NCBI GenBank assembly: GCA_037951105.1
Contig: JBAMJV010007397.1
Coordinates: 42,501 to 106,500 of the forward strand
DNA length: 64,000 nt
Direction of reading: 5' to 3'
From: Echinarachnius parma
Lineage: Eukaryota > Echinodermata > Echinoidea > Clypeasteroida > Echinarachniidae
The first letter of the stretch is position 1. Each line of letters starts with the position of its first letter. The notes under the pieces are model-generated. The model was given only the letters and a program-made list of their open reading frames with translations. It made no database searches and was not told the origin of the DNA. The position numbers and the translations under genes were made by a program. Positions 1-11,252 of this stretch are shown one piece after another.

Positions 1-544
1 AAGACAAATAATGCAAGTGGTATGGTTGTACATTACCTAAATGACAGAACTGCATATTATCGTCTCAGATTACTCTGAATTATGCACGTACATATTATAA
101 ACATAATGATTGAAAAGATTTGATAAGGGGGTATCGGCATTTTCGTCGACATTTTTAAATCTCTTTGTGCGTGTATGTCTAGTCTTAGTAACAAGCGTTT
201 GCAATTAAAAAAATCTTGATTAAACGCTCACGTCACGATTTGGTTAACGCGACACTTCGAGTTTTACCGGCATGGAAAACGACAAATTGTTGGGGTCACT
301 TTACCCTACACTTCGTAGATTTGGGTGACCTGTTTTCACAAAAGGTACAGAACCGTTCACGTGACGTTAACGTGAACGTGGACGTGACTGTTCGTACCAA
401 GCCGTCTCATATTCGGGCAAAGTCGTGTTATTTTCGGACTAAGCCATCAAAAACATAATTTTTCGGGCATCCAAAAGGCGAAGACCGAAAATATTCGGGC
501 AAAATACCTCAGCCCCCCTGAAAAAAACAAAACATTCCCCTATA
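1..544. other. unassigned flank
   Basis: No gene is recognised here. Around 359-395 there is a run of ACGT-core motifs (CACGTGACGTTAACGTG and neighbours). Around 412-510 the word TTTTCGGGCA/TTCGGGCA recurs, resembling the degenerate array at 24880-25060. The small open frames show no domain or splice signal. Confidence 0.4.
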
Positions 545-1250
545 CGCCCATGTGTTTGAAGTTTGAAGTTTGAAGTTTTATTAACAAACAAAAAAAAATA
601 CATCATCAAATACATACATGTAAGACAAAATTATCAGAAATAATTACTGTAAGTACCACTTAACAAAAACAATTCAAGTAAAAATAACAATGTTAGACGT
701 GTATCTACCTAAACATTTTATAGATCAAAAATCAAGTTGTCGCTAAAAGAGAACCGAAAGTTAGCACAAGTGCTAGTCGAGATCGGTCCTCTCTTTTGTA
801 TAGTATAGACAGTATAAAACAACTTCAGTGTAAAATAACTTCAATATAAAAGAATCATAATAATTAATGAGGTATACATTGTATACATTCTACCAAAAGG
901 CATTTCTAACCAAGCATATATACACTTATTTATTTATTTACCAAATACATTGTGAGGGCCTTACGAAATGAATATCTTGTTGTTTTTTTCTTTAATCTCC
1001 TGAGGCAAACTGTTCAAAAGTTTTGACCCAACAAAAGAAACGGAGAATGTCCCTTGAGTTGTCCTACATATCGGCAAACGTAACATAAACTTTTCTTTCC
1101 CTCTGGTTCTATAAGTATGATGTAACACTTCACAATATTCTAGTAAGGAGTGTGGTGAATTTCCTACGAACAAATCATACACAAATGTTGAAACTGCAAG
1201 CTCATGCAAACTAAACACGTCTAATATCCTCAAGTTTTGAAACAAACAGT
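545..1250 (-). pseudogene. LINE 3' part: end of reverse-transcriptase ORF plus 3' UTR
   Basis: Read on the minus strand, 1254-961 encodes a typical end of a non-LTR retrotransposon ORF2. LFQNLRILDVFSLHELAV is followed by a block ending in FVGSKLLNSLPQEIKE, which matches the 'SF...G..LWNSLP..I' signature that closes CR1/L2/jockey-type ORF2 proteins. The 961-545 stretch is its AT-rich 3' UTR, and it ends in a heptamer tail (CTTCAAA repeated) at 546-575. The upstream part of the same ORF lies at 14624-15160. The intervening 13.4 kb is the foldback element, so this copy is split and non-functional. Subfamily cannot be assigned by eye. Confidence 0.75.
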
Positions 1251-2887
1251 ACATTTTTTCAAACCGAATATGATTTTTTCATTAATTTAAATTTTTTCAA
1301 AACTGGTATTTTAAAACATAGCATGAGGACAATTAAATGTGTAAATACAAAGAAACAAATTGTTACATTGATATTTCAACTTTTATGTTAAGACTTCAGT
1401 GTATATATTTTTCATGTTTAATATCAAGTTTAAATAAGGAAATTATATGTATGAAAAAAAAGAAAGAATTATTTGTTTCTTTGTATTTATACAGGTGTAC
1501 ATTCAATACAAATTTACAAATTCGGCCTATTGACATTGTACACGATCTGTAAATAAATATTTACAAATCCGCCCTATTGACTTTGTACGCGACCAGAAAA
1601 TAAATATTTACAAATCCACCCTATTGACTTTGTACGCGACCAGAAAATAAATATTTACAAATCCGCCCTATTGACTTTGTACGCGACCAGAAAATAAATA
1701 TTTACAAATCCGGTCTATTGACTTTGTACGCGACCAGAAAATAAATATTTACAAATCCGCCCTATTGACTTTGTACGCGACCAGAAAATAAATATTTACA
1801 AATCCGCCCTATTGACTTTGTACGCGACCAGAAAATAAATATTTACAAATCCGGCCTATTGACTTTGTACGCGACCAGAAAATAAAGATTTACAAATCCG
1901 CCCTATTGACTTTGTACGCGACCAGAAAATAAATATTTACAAATCCGGCCTATTGACTTTGTACGCGACCAGAAAATAAATATTTACAAATCCGCCCTAT
2001 TGACTTTGTACGCGACCAGAAAATAAATATTTACAAATCCGCCCTATTGACTTTGTACGCGACCAGAAAATAAATATTTACAAATCCGGCCTATTGACTT
2101 TGTACGCGACCAGAAAATAAATATTTACAAATCCTCCCTATTGACTTTGTACGCGACCAGAAAATAAATATTTACAAATCCGGCCTATTGACTTTTGTAC
2201 GCGACCAGAAAATAAATATTTACAAATCGGCCTATTGACTTTGTACGCGACCAGAAAGTAAATATTTACAAATCCGCCTATTGACTTTGTACGCGACCAG
2301 AAAATAAATATTTACAAATCCGCCCTATTGACTTTGTACGCGACCAGAAAATAAATATTTACAAATCCGCCCTATTGACTTTGTACGCGACCAGAAAATA
2401 AATATGTACAAATCCGCCCTATTGACTTTGTACGCGACCAGAAAATAAATATTTACAAATCCGGCCTATTGACTTTGTACGCGACCAGAAAATAAATATT
2501 TACAAGTCCGGCCTATTGACTTTGTACGCGACCAGAAAATAAATATTTACAAGTCCGGCCTATTGACTTTGTACAGCAGTTCGTAAAACAAACGAGACAT
2601 GGCAATGTATCAAGTATAACCAATATTAAGTCCTTTCTGGACTAATATCATGCACTGCTCACTGATAAATCTGGTAAATATCACTGCGTTTCTGGTTCGC
2701 TATATAGCTAAATACAACTACGGCCGCGAGAATAAGATGAATTGACTGAGAGCTGTACGTCGTAAGTTCATGGTGGCAAGACTGTAATGTGACAAACTAA
2801 ACGTTGGGCAGTTTGACTTTGTATATTACATTACATCCCCATTCAACTCATTCTCAAAATGTGATGCATAGTGGCTTTTCTCCGAAC
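1251..2887 (+). repeat. left inverted arm of foldback element
   Basis: About 1.64 kb, the inverse complement of 13194-14623 along its whole length apart from small indels and a different number of 47-bp modules. The outer unique part (1251-1500) and the inner unique part (2577-2887, including CGGCCGCGAGAATAAGATG) both match the right arm closely. Confidence 0.85.
1503..2576 (+). repeat. 47-bp tandem array, about 23 copies
   Basis: The unit is 47 bp and carries ATAAATATTTACAAATCC, then CGCCCTATTG or CGGCCTATTG, then ACTTTGTACGCGACCAG. Copies are nearly identical except for a recurring C/G difference (CGCCC versus CGGCC), a few point changes and single-base indels near 2190-2275. The first and last units are diverged. 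Confidence 0.95.
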
Positions 2888-2888
2888 C

Positions 2889-3146
2889 GAAGTGGGAAAG
2901 ACAAAATCAAATGTATGAGCTGACGTTCAAAAACTAGTTTATACATCCATTTTCAAGTTTATCTCAGTTTGTTGTAAACATCTGATGAGAGCATAGACAT
3001 TTTATTCTTTTTTTGTTTAACTCGGATTCTAAATTTCCTTCACAGGTATGGCATGAAGTGCACCAAATTGCACCATTTCAAGTTTAGAAATGCAAAATCT
3101 TCCCTGTGGGAGGGGGATACCCCCTCCCAAACCCTCCCCCTCTTTT
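2889..3146 (+). repeat. direct repeat copy 1 (partner 9044-9290)
   Basis: Starts GTGGGAAAGACAAAATCAAA and runs through GTATGGCATGAAGTGCACC to a C-rich end. The same ~250-bp stretch recurs at 9044-9290, and a diverged copy lies at 62990-63270. Copies lie beside long G or C runs and read as one interspersed repeat family. No coding potential is apparent. Confidence 0.75.
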
Positions 3147-3150
3147 TGGA

Positions 3151-3181
<31 letters not shown>

Positions 3182-3235
3182 GGCCGCCCCCCCTGCCACC
3201 CCACTTCCGGCGCCTATGGCAGTAACAATTATCAA
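3147..3235. repeat. G29 run and GGCGGCCGCCCC-type repeat end
   Basis: A 29-G run (3152-3180) is followed by CGGCCGCCCCCCCTGCCACC and CACTTCCGGCGCCTATGG. The same terminal word occurs inverted at 8882-8925, and a related one lies at 25066-25125, marking a repeat family that ends in a homopolymer. Homopolymer length is likely unreliable in assembly. Confidence 0.6.
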
Positions 3236-3591
3236 AGGGGTGACAATATTTATGGCACACGTACAGCAGAGAGGTGGGAAGACCTCGCTGCGTACAGTGT
3301 AGTCACGCAACCGTCTGCACCTGTACTCGAGAGTAAATAATGTGGGATGTAACTTAATCGTTTGCAAACAAAGAGTTAGTTCAACCAGTAGGTTCATGGT
3401 TCAACCTCTTTCGATTTTTTTTCTTTCAGACATCGTGCTGCCACGAGTAACTTGAGTCTCAAGGGCATGAGGGCCTTCTTGTGTACTGGTATTTCATTAA
3501 AAATATATACAAATTGTAGTTATTAAAATTTTAATTCTATATGAATGTACATTATAAGGTACTATGGAAACAGTGATATTCGAAGAGAAAA

Positions 3592-3748
3592 GGGATCTCA
3601 TATTTGAGCGAAATCATCACATTTGGGAGAAAATCGGCCACATTTAGCTCGCTTTCAAAGACAAGAAGGATGTATGTGGCAAACAGCCTCCGCCGGAAAA
3701 GAAAAAAAATGTACGCCATGCACGTAGGGTACAGGAAGCTAGCAATCA
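3592..3748 (+). repeat. duplicated segment, uninterrupted copy
   Basis: This stretch (CATATTTGAGCG...GTAGGGTACAGGAAG) recurs at 4199-4252 plus 4796-4890. There it is interrupted by a TTAA-flanked MITE. The copy therefore approximates the empty site for that insertion. Confidence 0.8.
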
Positions 3749-4198
3749 ACCTTACTCGAAAGCAAATAACGCGGCTTGTTAATTCGACCTCGATCGAGTG
3801 TTTGAATGTCATAGTACTGCACGCAATATTTGTGTCTCATTTACAGGCTTAAAATAAATTACACATGATAGCAAGCATAAATATCAGATCTGAAAACGAT
3901 TTGAACTATAGTAGCTTATATTTTTATTTTATATTGTGACAAAATAGAATGACCAAATTTTAAGTTGAATGGTCATTGACCAAATTAAATAATAAATGAC
4001 TAAATCAAATGTAGCAATTGCACGTTACTGACTTCTCGAGACGAAATTGAATTAAGCAATTAATGAAATTGAATGTCGATTGTTTGAAAATGGATAAGAA
4101 GACCTATATTATAGGTTTTCTTGTCCATTTTAAGTAACGCTTTCATTCAATTTTATAAATTTGTCACACATTATCGTCCGGTACAATTAAAAGGACCT

Positions 4199-4890
4199 CA
4201 TATTTGAGCGGAATCATCACATTTGGGAGAAAATCAGCTAATTTCGACCGCATTAAAGGGATAGTTGAGTTTTGGTGAAACTGAATTTTAGTAACCAAAA
4301 CCTGCATCATTACATTACAAACTAATAGTTATAACTAGAAAGGAACACAACATTACAAATGACGTAGTAAAGATCATGTTATCATTAAAAAAAGAGCCGT
4401 TAAAACGTAAGAGGGCGCTCTCTAAACACTCATCGGTTTCAACCATTTTGAATAAAATATTGTGCATGTGATGCTTTGTTGAAATAGTGATTAGATAGAG
4501 AAATAACCAACAACTATTTAAATACCTATTTTGTAACTTTTGGAAAAGAGGAAGCATTTTTTTGAATTTGTAACGGCTGGTTCAAAATTCTCTAATAAAC
4601 CTGGGGCCCCAGGTTTATTACAAATTGTTATATTTATGGATATTTCAGCCGTCTCTGAACCGATTTTGATCAAACAAAGATGATTTTATTATTTAAATAT
4701 TATGCTCTTTCAAATTTTACACTCAGTTTTTCATTACCTCACAACAAAATAAGTAGTCTAGCGCCCTCTCTACCAAAACTCAACTATCCCTTTAAGCTCA
4801 CTTTCAAAGACAAGAAGAATATATGTGGCAAACAGCCTCCGCCGAAAAAGAAAAAAAAACATGTACGCCATGCACGTAGGGTACAGGAAG
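4199..4890 (+). repeat. duplicated segment, copy interrupted by MITE
   Basis: The two halves (4199-4252 and 4796-4890) align with 3592-3748, with a few substitutions and a small A-run expansion. The break coincides with the TTAA-flanked element at 4257-4791. Confidence 0.8.
4257..4791 (+). mobile_element. MITE, AGGGATAGTTGAG family, TTAA flanks
   Basis: Non-autonomous element with termini AGGGATAGTTGAGTTTTGGT and the inverse CCAAAACTCAACTATCCCT, flanked by TTAA at 4253-4256 and 4792-4795. The interior includes GAGGGCGCTCTCT and a GGGGCCCCA palindrome shared by the other copies (27188, 31075, 47865, 60392). TTAA target choice is typical of piggyBac- and Kolobok-type transposases; which one moves this family cannot be told. 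It may be the best-preserved short copy here because the host segment is duplicated next door. Confidence 0.85.
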
Positions 4891-4892
4891 CG

Positions 4893-5094
4893 GTTTATAT
4901 TCACTTGGTCTAATACCGCTTGGTCTAATCATCAGTTCGTCTAACTCCACTTCGTCTCAACCCATTTGGTCTAATCATCACTAGGTCTAATGCCCATTTA
5001 GGCAATTGCCGTTTCGTCTAATCACCAAATGGGCCAATTGTCACTTCGTCTACTTTTTTTCCCCTCGTTTCGTCTATTATCACTTCGTCTAATG
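4893..5094 (+). repeat. degenerate GGTCTAAT/CGTCTAAT minisatellite, left part
   Basis: Irregular 12-17-bp units ending in TTGGTCTAAT or TTCGTCTAAT. The array resumes at 7454-7468 and again at 8205-8415, so two elements (5095-7453 and 7469-8189) have been inserted into what was one array. Confidence 0.8.
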
Positions 5095-7453
5095 GGTCAT
5101 TCCATGTCAAAAGTGAACATTTTCATCGCACCCCCTCCGAATTTGCTAATATTTGGTATGTATGATATTTCAACCTTTTAAAGCTCAAATATTTAATTTT
5201 TAGCCCAATCCGCCCAACGGTTTTGGCGCTATGGTCGATTCTTATGGGGGAGTTTTGTAAGAAATGGGCGTTTGCACCATTTTTCAAATGGCAATTGTCC
5301 GTTAACCGTTGGGTCAATTTATGTTGTGATGGTGTCATTGGACTGGGGATGTTATATGCAATCCATTTATGCCATTTGTTTTCATGCATGAGCGAGTTTG
5401 GATACGATAACCTTTGACCTTAGTCTTTGACCTTCCGTTTTACCTCGTGGATCAAATAATTTTGAGAACTTTGTTGGCTTAAATGTCGTCTTGATATAAT
5501 TTCTACAACATATGCAAGAATTGGAGATATATTATTTCTTGTTTTTTCTACAGCCTTGTTTTAAGTTTGAAAATTTCATGTAAAATTGAATTATTTTAGA
5601 CCTACACCCATGTCCAAGAATTCTATAGGGGTGTATTATGTATGAAAAAGACCTATTCAAAGTCATGATTAGAGGCCTATTCACACCCTGGCTTACCACA
5701 GTTAAATAGACCTGCTAATCCCCATACAATAGAAATCCAGACAAATGGCATCTATTGATGTTGCAATGATACCACATGTTTCTAACCTGACAAGGGCCCT
5801 GGGCAGAATCAATTGTGAGCCAGATCAAATGTTCTTAATGCACACATCTGATTGGTTGAAATGCAGAAAATGTCTCCCTCTGCAACAGGGCCTATGTGTA
5901 GTTCTTTTCTTGAATACAATCTTTCAAGTTCAAGTTCAAAATGCAAACTTGTACATCAATCATGAAAGCAAATATTTACAGGTATCCCTTTTCAATGAAT
6001 TTCATGTTTCTATGCACCATAAATTGCAATAGTTTGCAATAATATGCAATAGTTAAATGATTTGCAATCTGTAAAAATTCAAACACAAAAAGTAACTACC
6101 CCCTAGACAACTGTTCATAATTTCATAACCAATAATTGTTTCAAGATGTCATCTTACTACAATATTTCTACAGTTGTTTTGTACATTATGTGTGGAAATG
6201 AGAGATGGCTGAATGAGCACAGATTAAAGACAAATGACCCAATTTCAAAAGTCACAAGAACTTGCACATGCCTGTCCATTTTTTGTGAAACAGCACATAC
6301 GTATGGCTTAATGCATCATTGATGGTTTGTGAAACAATGCCGTTTGATTTTCACACAAAACAACTGTATATTTATTGTGGTAAAATGACATATTGAAACA
6401 ATTATTGGTTATGAAATTATGAGCAGTTGTCTAGGGGGTAGTTACTTTTTGTGTTCAGTTTAGTTGGAAAGAATCAGGTTTGAATTTTTACAGATTGCAA
6501 ATAATGTAACTTAATTGCATAAAATGTTGCATAGAAACATGAAATTCATTGAAAAGGGATACCTGTAGATATTTGCTTTCATGATTGATGTACAAGTTTG
6601 CATTTTGAACTTGAACTTGAAAGATTGTATTCAAGAAAAGAACTACACCTAGGCCCTGTTGCAGAGGGAGACATTTTCTGCATTTCAACCAATCAGATGT
6701 GTGCATTAAGAACATTTGATCTGGCTCACAATTGATTCTGCCCAGGGCCCTTGTCAGGTTAGAAACATGTGGTATCATTGCAACATCAATAGATGCCATT
6801 TGTCTGGATTTCTATTGTATGGGGATTAGCAGGTCTATTTAACTGTGGTAAGCCAGGGTGTGAATAGGCCTCTAATCATGACTTTGAATAGGTCTTTTTC
6901 ATACATAATACACCCCTATAGAATTCTTGGACATGGGTGTAGGTCTAAAATAATTCAATTTTACATGAAATTTTCAAACTTAAAACAAGGCTGTAGAAAA
7001 AACAAGAAATAATATATCTCCAATTCTTTCATATCTTGTAGAAATTATATCAAGACAACATTTAAGCCAAAAAAATTCTCAAAATTATTTGATCCACGAG
7101 GTAAAACGGAAGGTCAAAGACTAAGGTCAAAGGTTATCGTATCCAAACTCGCTCATGCATGAAAACAAATGGCATAAATGGATTGCATATAACATCCCCA
7201 GTCCAATGACACCATCACAACATAAATTGACCCAACGGTTAACGGACAATTGCCATTTGAAAAATGGTGCCAACGCCCATTTCTTACAAAACTCCCCCAT
7301 AAGAATCGACCATAGCGCCAAAACCGTTGGGCGGATTGGGCTAAAAATTAAATATTTGAGCTTTAAAAGGTTGAAATATCATACATACCAAATATTAGCA
7401 AATTCGGAGGGGGTGCGATGAAATCCATTGGGTGATTTGACATGGAATGACCC
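5095..7453. mobile_element. 2.36-kb near-perfect palindromic element
   Basis: Arms of about 1.1 kb (5095-6195 and 6347-7453) are inverse complements with very few differences. The open frames on the two arms are almost identical peptides in mirror positions. A loop of about 150 bp separates them. The termini are GGGTCATTCCATGTCAAA, flanked by TAAT on both sides (5091-5094 and 7454-7457), a candidate target duplication. There is no recognisable protein; mirror-image open frames are a consequence of the palindrome, not evidence of genes. Near-identity of the arms means recent formation or ongoing arm-to-arm conversion. Confidence 0.85.
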
Positions 7454-7468
7454 TAATACCAGTTCGTC

Positions 7469-8189
7469 TACCGTACTGACCGGCGTAATCGCCGCATAGT
7501 TTTTCCTTGAAAAAAACCGTAAAGTTGGGGTGCGGCGCGTACGCGGCGATAGACAAATTTTCACTTTTCACCGGCCTCAAAACAACACATTTCAGCAGGT
7601 GTGGGACTATTTGTTGTATTTCACTGTATCGTATTGCGTGATAAAACATTATAAAGCCAAATTGTCTACGTTTACCCTGGCCTAGAATAGTTTCTCACCT
7701 TTTTTGCCGATATTTGCTAAATCCGATACGCTTTTAACTTCGAAGTTACGAAACAAACTACCACTGCCAGCGCGACGCTTGCCTGCCATCGATCTACGTG
7801 CGTTATGGGTGCATTGCATTGCACAGTAGTACAGGGTTCTCTGTACAGTGCAGTAGTACAGTAGGGGTAGGTACGTTAGTGTACGGTTCGGACATTTTGA
7901 TCGAGATGGTACATCGTAACTCGTAGCTTGCATACAGTGTGCATGGCAGTTAAATAGCGCGATTGCGAGAAATTTTACGCGCGCCGATTCCCTGCTAAAA
8001 TTTGGCAAATTTTCCCCGCCGATTTTCTGGTTTTCGGCCGTTATTCCCGCTTTTTTTGTCGCCAGTTTCCCTAGCGGAATTTTCTCCCACTTTTTTTTGG
8101 TTTCAATTTCAATGCTCAAAGTCGGCATGCGGCGTTTACGCGGCTGCGGCGTTTACGCGGCTGCGGCGATTCCGCCGGTCAGTACGGTA
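7469..8189. mobile_element. 721-bp TIR element, TA flanks
   Basis: Termini read TACCGTACTGACCGGCG and, inverted, CGCCGGTCAGTACGGTA, and extend through GTAATCGCCGC / GCGGCGATTCC. A TA at each end fits a Tc1/mariner-style target. The interior is CpG-rich, with a duplicated GGCGTTTACGCGGCTGC near the right end. An open frame of 148 codons on the minus strand (8128-7682) has no recognisable domain. Confidence 0.7.
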
Positions 8190-8204
8190 ATTCTCAGTTA
8201 GGCT

Positions 8205-8415
8205 ACTCTTCACTTGGTCTATATGCAATTCGTCTAATTACCGTTTGGTCTATAACCATTTGGTCTAATATCCATTTAGTCTATTACCATTTGGTCTATT
8301 ACCATTTCGTCTAATACCAATAGGTCTATTTTCCACAAAAGCAGGTCGTCTAATGCCATTTCGTCTAAACACTATTTCGGCTAATGACCATTTAGTCTAA
8401 TTCTCATTTGGTCTA
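8205..8415 (+). repeat. degenerate GGTCTAAT/CGTCTAAT minisatellite, right part
   Basis: Continuation of the array at 4893-5094. Units such as CATTTGGTCTATTAC and CATTTCGTCTAATACC recur with loose spacing. Confidence 0.8.
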
Positions 8416-8880
8416 ACGATCGCCTACACTGACCACTGTGATGGCCATCGCCTGCATACCGTATGAAAGATTCCATAGGGCTGTAATTATAGCTCTATGG
8501 ATATTTAGCCACAGCGGTTTTACTAGACGAAACCTGTGTATAAGAGAAAACTAATTGGCCGCTACAATCAGGTGACCTCCATAGACAAGTCCCAAAATAT
8601 CGTTTGTACACTCACCACCCAAGGGAAAATAGATATGTGGCCGCTATAAACAAGTGAACATTATAGACGAATTTCATCAAACAGTGTATAATGACCACCT
8701 AAAAGAAAACAAGATAGTGGGCGTTATAATCAAGTACCATAAAAAAACAGGTTCCATAACATCGTATATCGTCAAACAGGGGCGTAGACAACGGAGGATG
8801 AGGGGGATGCACCCCCCACCTCTTTGATGTCTGTAATCTGTGTTACCCTGTCCTTTATCGTCATTAACCTCACACCTACA
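8416..8880. repeat. degenerate ~60-100-bp repeat, CCGCTATAA type
   Basis: Words such as GGCCGCTACAATCAGGTGA, GGCCGCTATAAACAAGTGA and GGGCGTTATAATCAAGT recur three times between 8560 and 8745, suggesting a decayed tandem repeat. No gene is seen. Confidence 0.45.
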
Positions 8881-8881
8881 T

Positions 8882-8948
8882 GCATAGGCGCCGGAAGTGG
8901 GGTGGCAGGGGGGCGGCCGCCCCCCCCCCCCCCCCAATCCAAAAAGTG

Positions 8949-8979
<31 letters not shown>

Positions 8980-9043
8980 AAACGCAATTTTGCCCCCCCC
9001 CAAAAGCCCCCCTCCCCCCCCCCCCAAAAAAAAAAAAGAGTGG
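8882..9043. repeat. C16/G30/C-run block
   Basis: CATAGGCGCCGGAAGTGGG is followed by a C run (8920-8935), a G run (8948-8977) and more C runs to about 9024. This is the inverted counterpart of 3152-3235. The flanking runs could fold on each other or form G-quadruplexes. Open frames here encode only poly-Gly/poly-Pro and are not genes. Confidence 0.75.
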
Positions 9044-9290
9044 GAAAACAAAAATCAAATGTATGAGCTGCCGTTCAAAAACTAGTTTCCATTTTCAATT
9101 TTCGCTGCTCAGTTTGTTGTAAACATCTGATGAGAGCATGGACATTTTATTCTTTTTTGGTTTAACTCGGATTCTAAATTTCCTTCACAGGTATGGCATG
9201 AAGTGCACCAAATTGCACCATTTCAAGTTTATAAATGCAAAATCTTCCCCGTGGGAGGGGGATACCCCCTCCCAAACCCTCCCCCTCTGG
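9044..9290 (+). repeat. direct repeat copy 2 (partner 2889-3146)
   Basis: Nearly the same sequence as 2889-3146, from GTGGGAAAACAAAAATC to CCCAAACCCTCCCCCTC. It then diverges into a different C/G-rich tail. Confidence 0.75.
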
Positions 9291-9414
9291 CTCTGCCCAA
9301 GCCCGGTCGGTCGCTTCGCTCCCTCGGGATTCATTATTGCCTGTAGGCTATGTTGTTGGATCATACATGCGCCATATGGTTCATGTTGGAACTGTGTATG
9401 ACACTAAATACAAT

Positions 9415-10030
9415 ATTTATGTGTGAGTTTGGGTGCATATTTATTAGTGCGTCAATTATTTGTTTTCTTCGTGAAAAATATATCAAATCATAACACGCTT
9501 TCCCAGATACAGTTAATCTTAAGCCCGAATTTCCTATCTAGGTATGCACCAGATTGCACAATTTCAAGTCCATAAATGCAAGATCTTTCTTACCGTAGGA
9601 TGGGGATACCCCTCCCAAACCCTCCCCTCCCTCCCTACACCAGTAGGCGCGCCGGGAGCAGTTTTGGATTGGGGGGGGGGGGGCAAAACCCCAAGGGGGC
9701 TCACAATTTGTGTGTGTTGGGGCTCATGCCCAACCACACTCTGGGTTGCCAACTTTGAGCCAGATGTGAGAGTGAGACATTGCGAGGGAGCGAAGCGACT
9801 GAGTGGGGGGAGGGTGTGGGAGGGGGGTGTCCCCCCTCCCACGGTAGGGAGCTTTTGCATTTTTGGACTTGAAATTGTGCAATCTGGTGCATACCTAGAT
9901 AGGAAATTCGGCTGTATTTGGGAAAGCGTGATATGATCGACCAGAAAGTTTTAATATATTTTTCACGTAAAAAACAAATAATTGACACACCAATAAATAT
10001 GTACCCCAAAACACACAACAACATAAACCA
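9415..10030. mobile_element. ~0.6-kb inverted-repeat element
   Basis: The left arm (9415-9640) and right arm (about 9790-10030) are inverse complements. Landmarks are TCAATTATTTG, AGGAAAT, GGTATGCACCAGATTGCAC, and their complements at 9885-10000. The centre holds G runs and a CGAGGGAGCGAAGCGAC palindrome. The GTATGCACCAGATTGCAC word is a diverged relative of the GTATGGCATGAAGTGCACC repeat at 3047 and 9191. Confidence 0.65.
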
Positions 10031-10480
10031 TAATTATGCAACATTACCCAGCTAGCCACCTGACGTCGGGCCGATGTCGGAATTTGGTTGCCGGATGTCG
10101 GCATATCGCCGTTGGCTCGAGGTTAAAATGTCCGCCAGCCCAACATCGTCACGACGTCATTTTTGTGATATATTGGCATAACGTCATTTTCCGACAATGG
10201 CCCAACATCATGTCATGTCATGTAGACATGCACAAGATCATGCCTACAAGTAAATGCTTATGTTTGTAGAAATTGTTATAATTGTAATGAAGTGCATTAT
10301 TGTTATTATTGCTTTCTCTTGCTAATGGATGACACATTTCTTTGTAACATTTGTATGCGGTTTGAAGACCAAATAAAATATACAGTGTGGTTCATAATGA
10401 ACAAAAGCGGACTTAAATGGCTTATATACATCCCCTATTATAAACATGGTGATATATATATATGATATCTGATTTGTGTC
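10031..10480. other. unassigned, GATGTCGG-rich start
   Basis: At 10050-10210 the words GACGTC, GATGTCGG and CCAACATC recur on both strands, suggesting a small decayed element. The rest is AT-rich with no recognisable feature. Confidence 0.35.
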
Positions 10481-10483
10481 GAT

Positions 10484-11252
10484 ATCGTTTATCATTGTGT
10501 AGAGGATGTAATGCGACTTGAATGAGTTGGCCATGAATGAGAAGAATTCAATTGAAAACGCATGAATTGTGACTCAGTTGTGCCTTGAAATGAGAGCGTT
10601 TCAAAATGGGTCACTTTTGAGGGTCCCCCACATTTATCTCCCTGCAGCCGCCCTTTGCTAAAATCATTATAAATTTCACATTTTCATACAGAAGAGTTGT
10701 TGGACTTTCCGTTGATATCAATTTTGATCATGAATATTTTATTTGAAATGCTAACAAATCCTCCCAAACGGTTGAAAAAAATGCAACGCTCTGATTTTCT
10801 GTCAACTCCATATCTTTTTGTCTGATTTCACACTCGACCCATCTCCATATTCCGGTTCGCTGCACACACCCATTTGCATAATCCTTACGATTAATATGCC
10901 ATCGTAATGAAGTGATAATTTCCATTAAAATGGTATCAATTCAACAATTCTGATGAATGGAAAGGGTGGCAGTATTCAATAGAATGTTAACCTTTAGAAA
11001 ACTGGTCAACACAGTCATGCACTCGTAAATTAAATGAATTAGGGCCATTTTGCGACATTTCACTCTTGCCTCCCCCTATTCTCTGGGCTACTGCAATCGC
11101 CCCAATTGCATAATCACTACATAATGCACCGTTTGAAAGGTATATAATGAGGCTTTATTGTGTCACCGATTTCGAGTATTCTTATTAAAAAATACGAGAG
11201 ATATGATCGATCAAACTTGAGTTTCCGAACTTTTTTTGAGGGGTTTATTTGT
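10484..11252 (+). repeat. solo arm and loop of CTAAACCCC hairpin family
   Basis: Aligns along its length with the loop and right arm of the palindrome at 36532-37951. It runs from CATTGTGTAGAGGATGTAAT to GAGGGGTTTA. Only one arm is present here, so this copy cannot fold back. Confidence 0.8.

Noticed and set aside
1503-2576. CRISPR-like array
   Set aside because: Units are contiguous 47-bp repeats with no unique spacers, the genome is eukaryotic, and an inverted partner exists.
3053-3397. Open frames with poly-Gly/poly-Pro over the G29 run
   Set aside because: Produced by a homopolymer on both strands; no domain, and run length is unreliable.
5123-7421. Mirror-image open frames encoding near-identical 88- and 95-103-residue peptides
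   Set aside because: They follow automatically from the palindrome. No start context, domain or codon bias supports expression.
7682-8128. 148-codon minus-strand frame in the TA-flanked element
   Set aside because: No transposase or other motif; the composition follows the CpG-rich repeat.
8676-9122. Several overlapping open frames near 8.7-9.1 kb
   Set aside because: All cross C/G runs in mirrored frames; shadows of low-complexity DNA.
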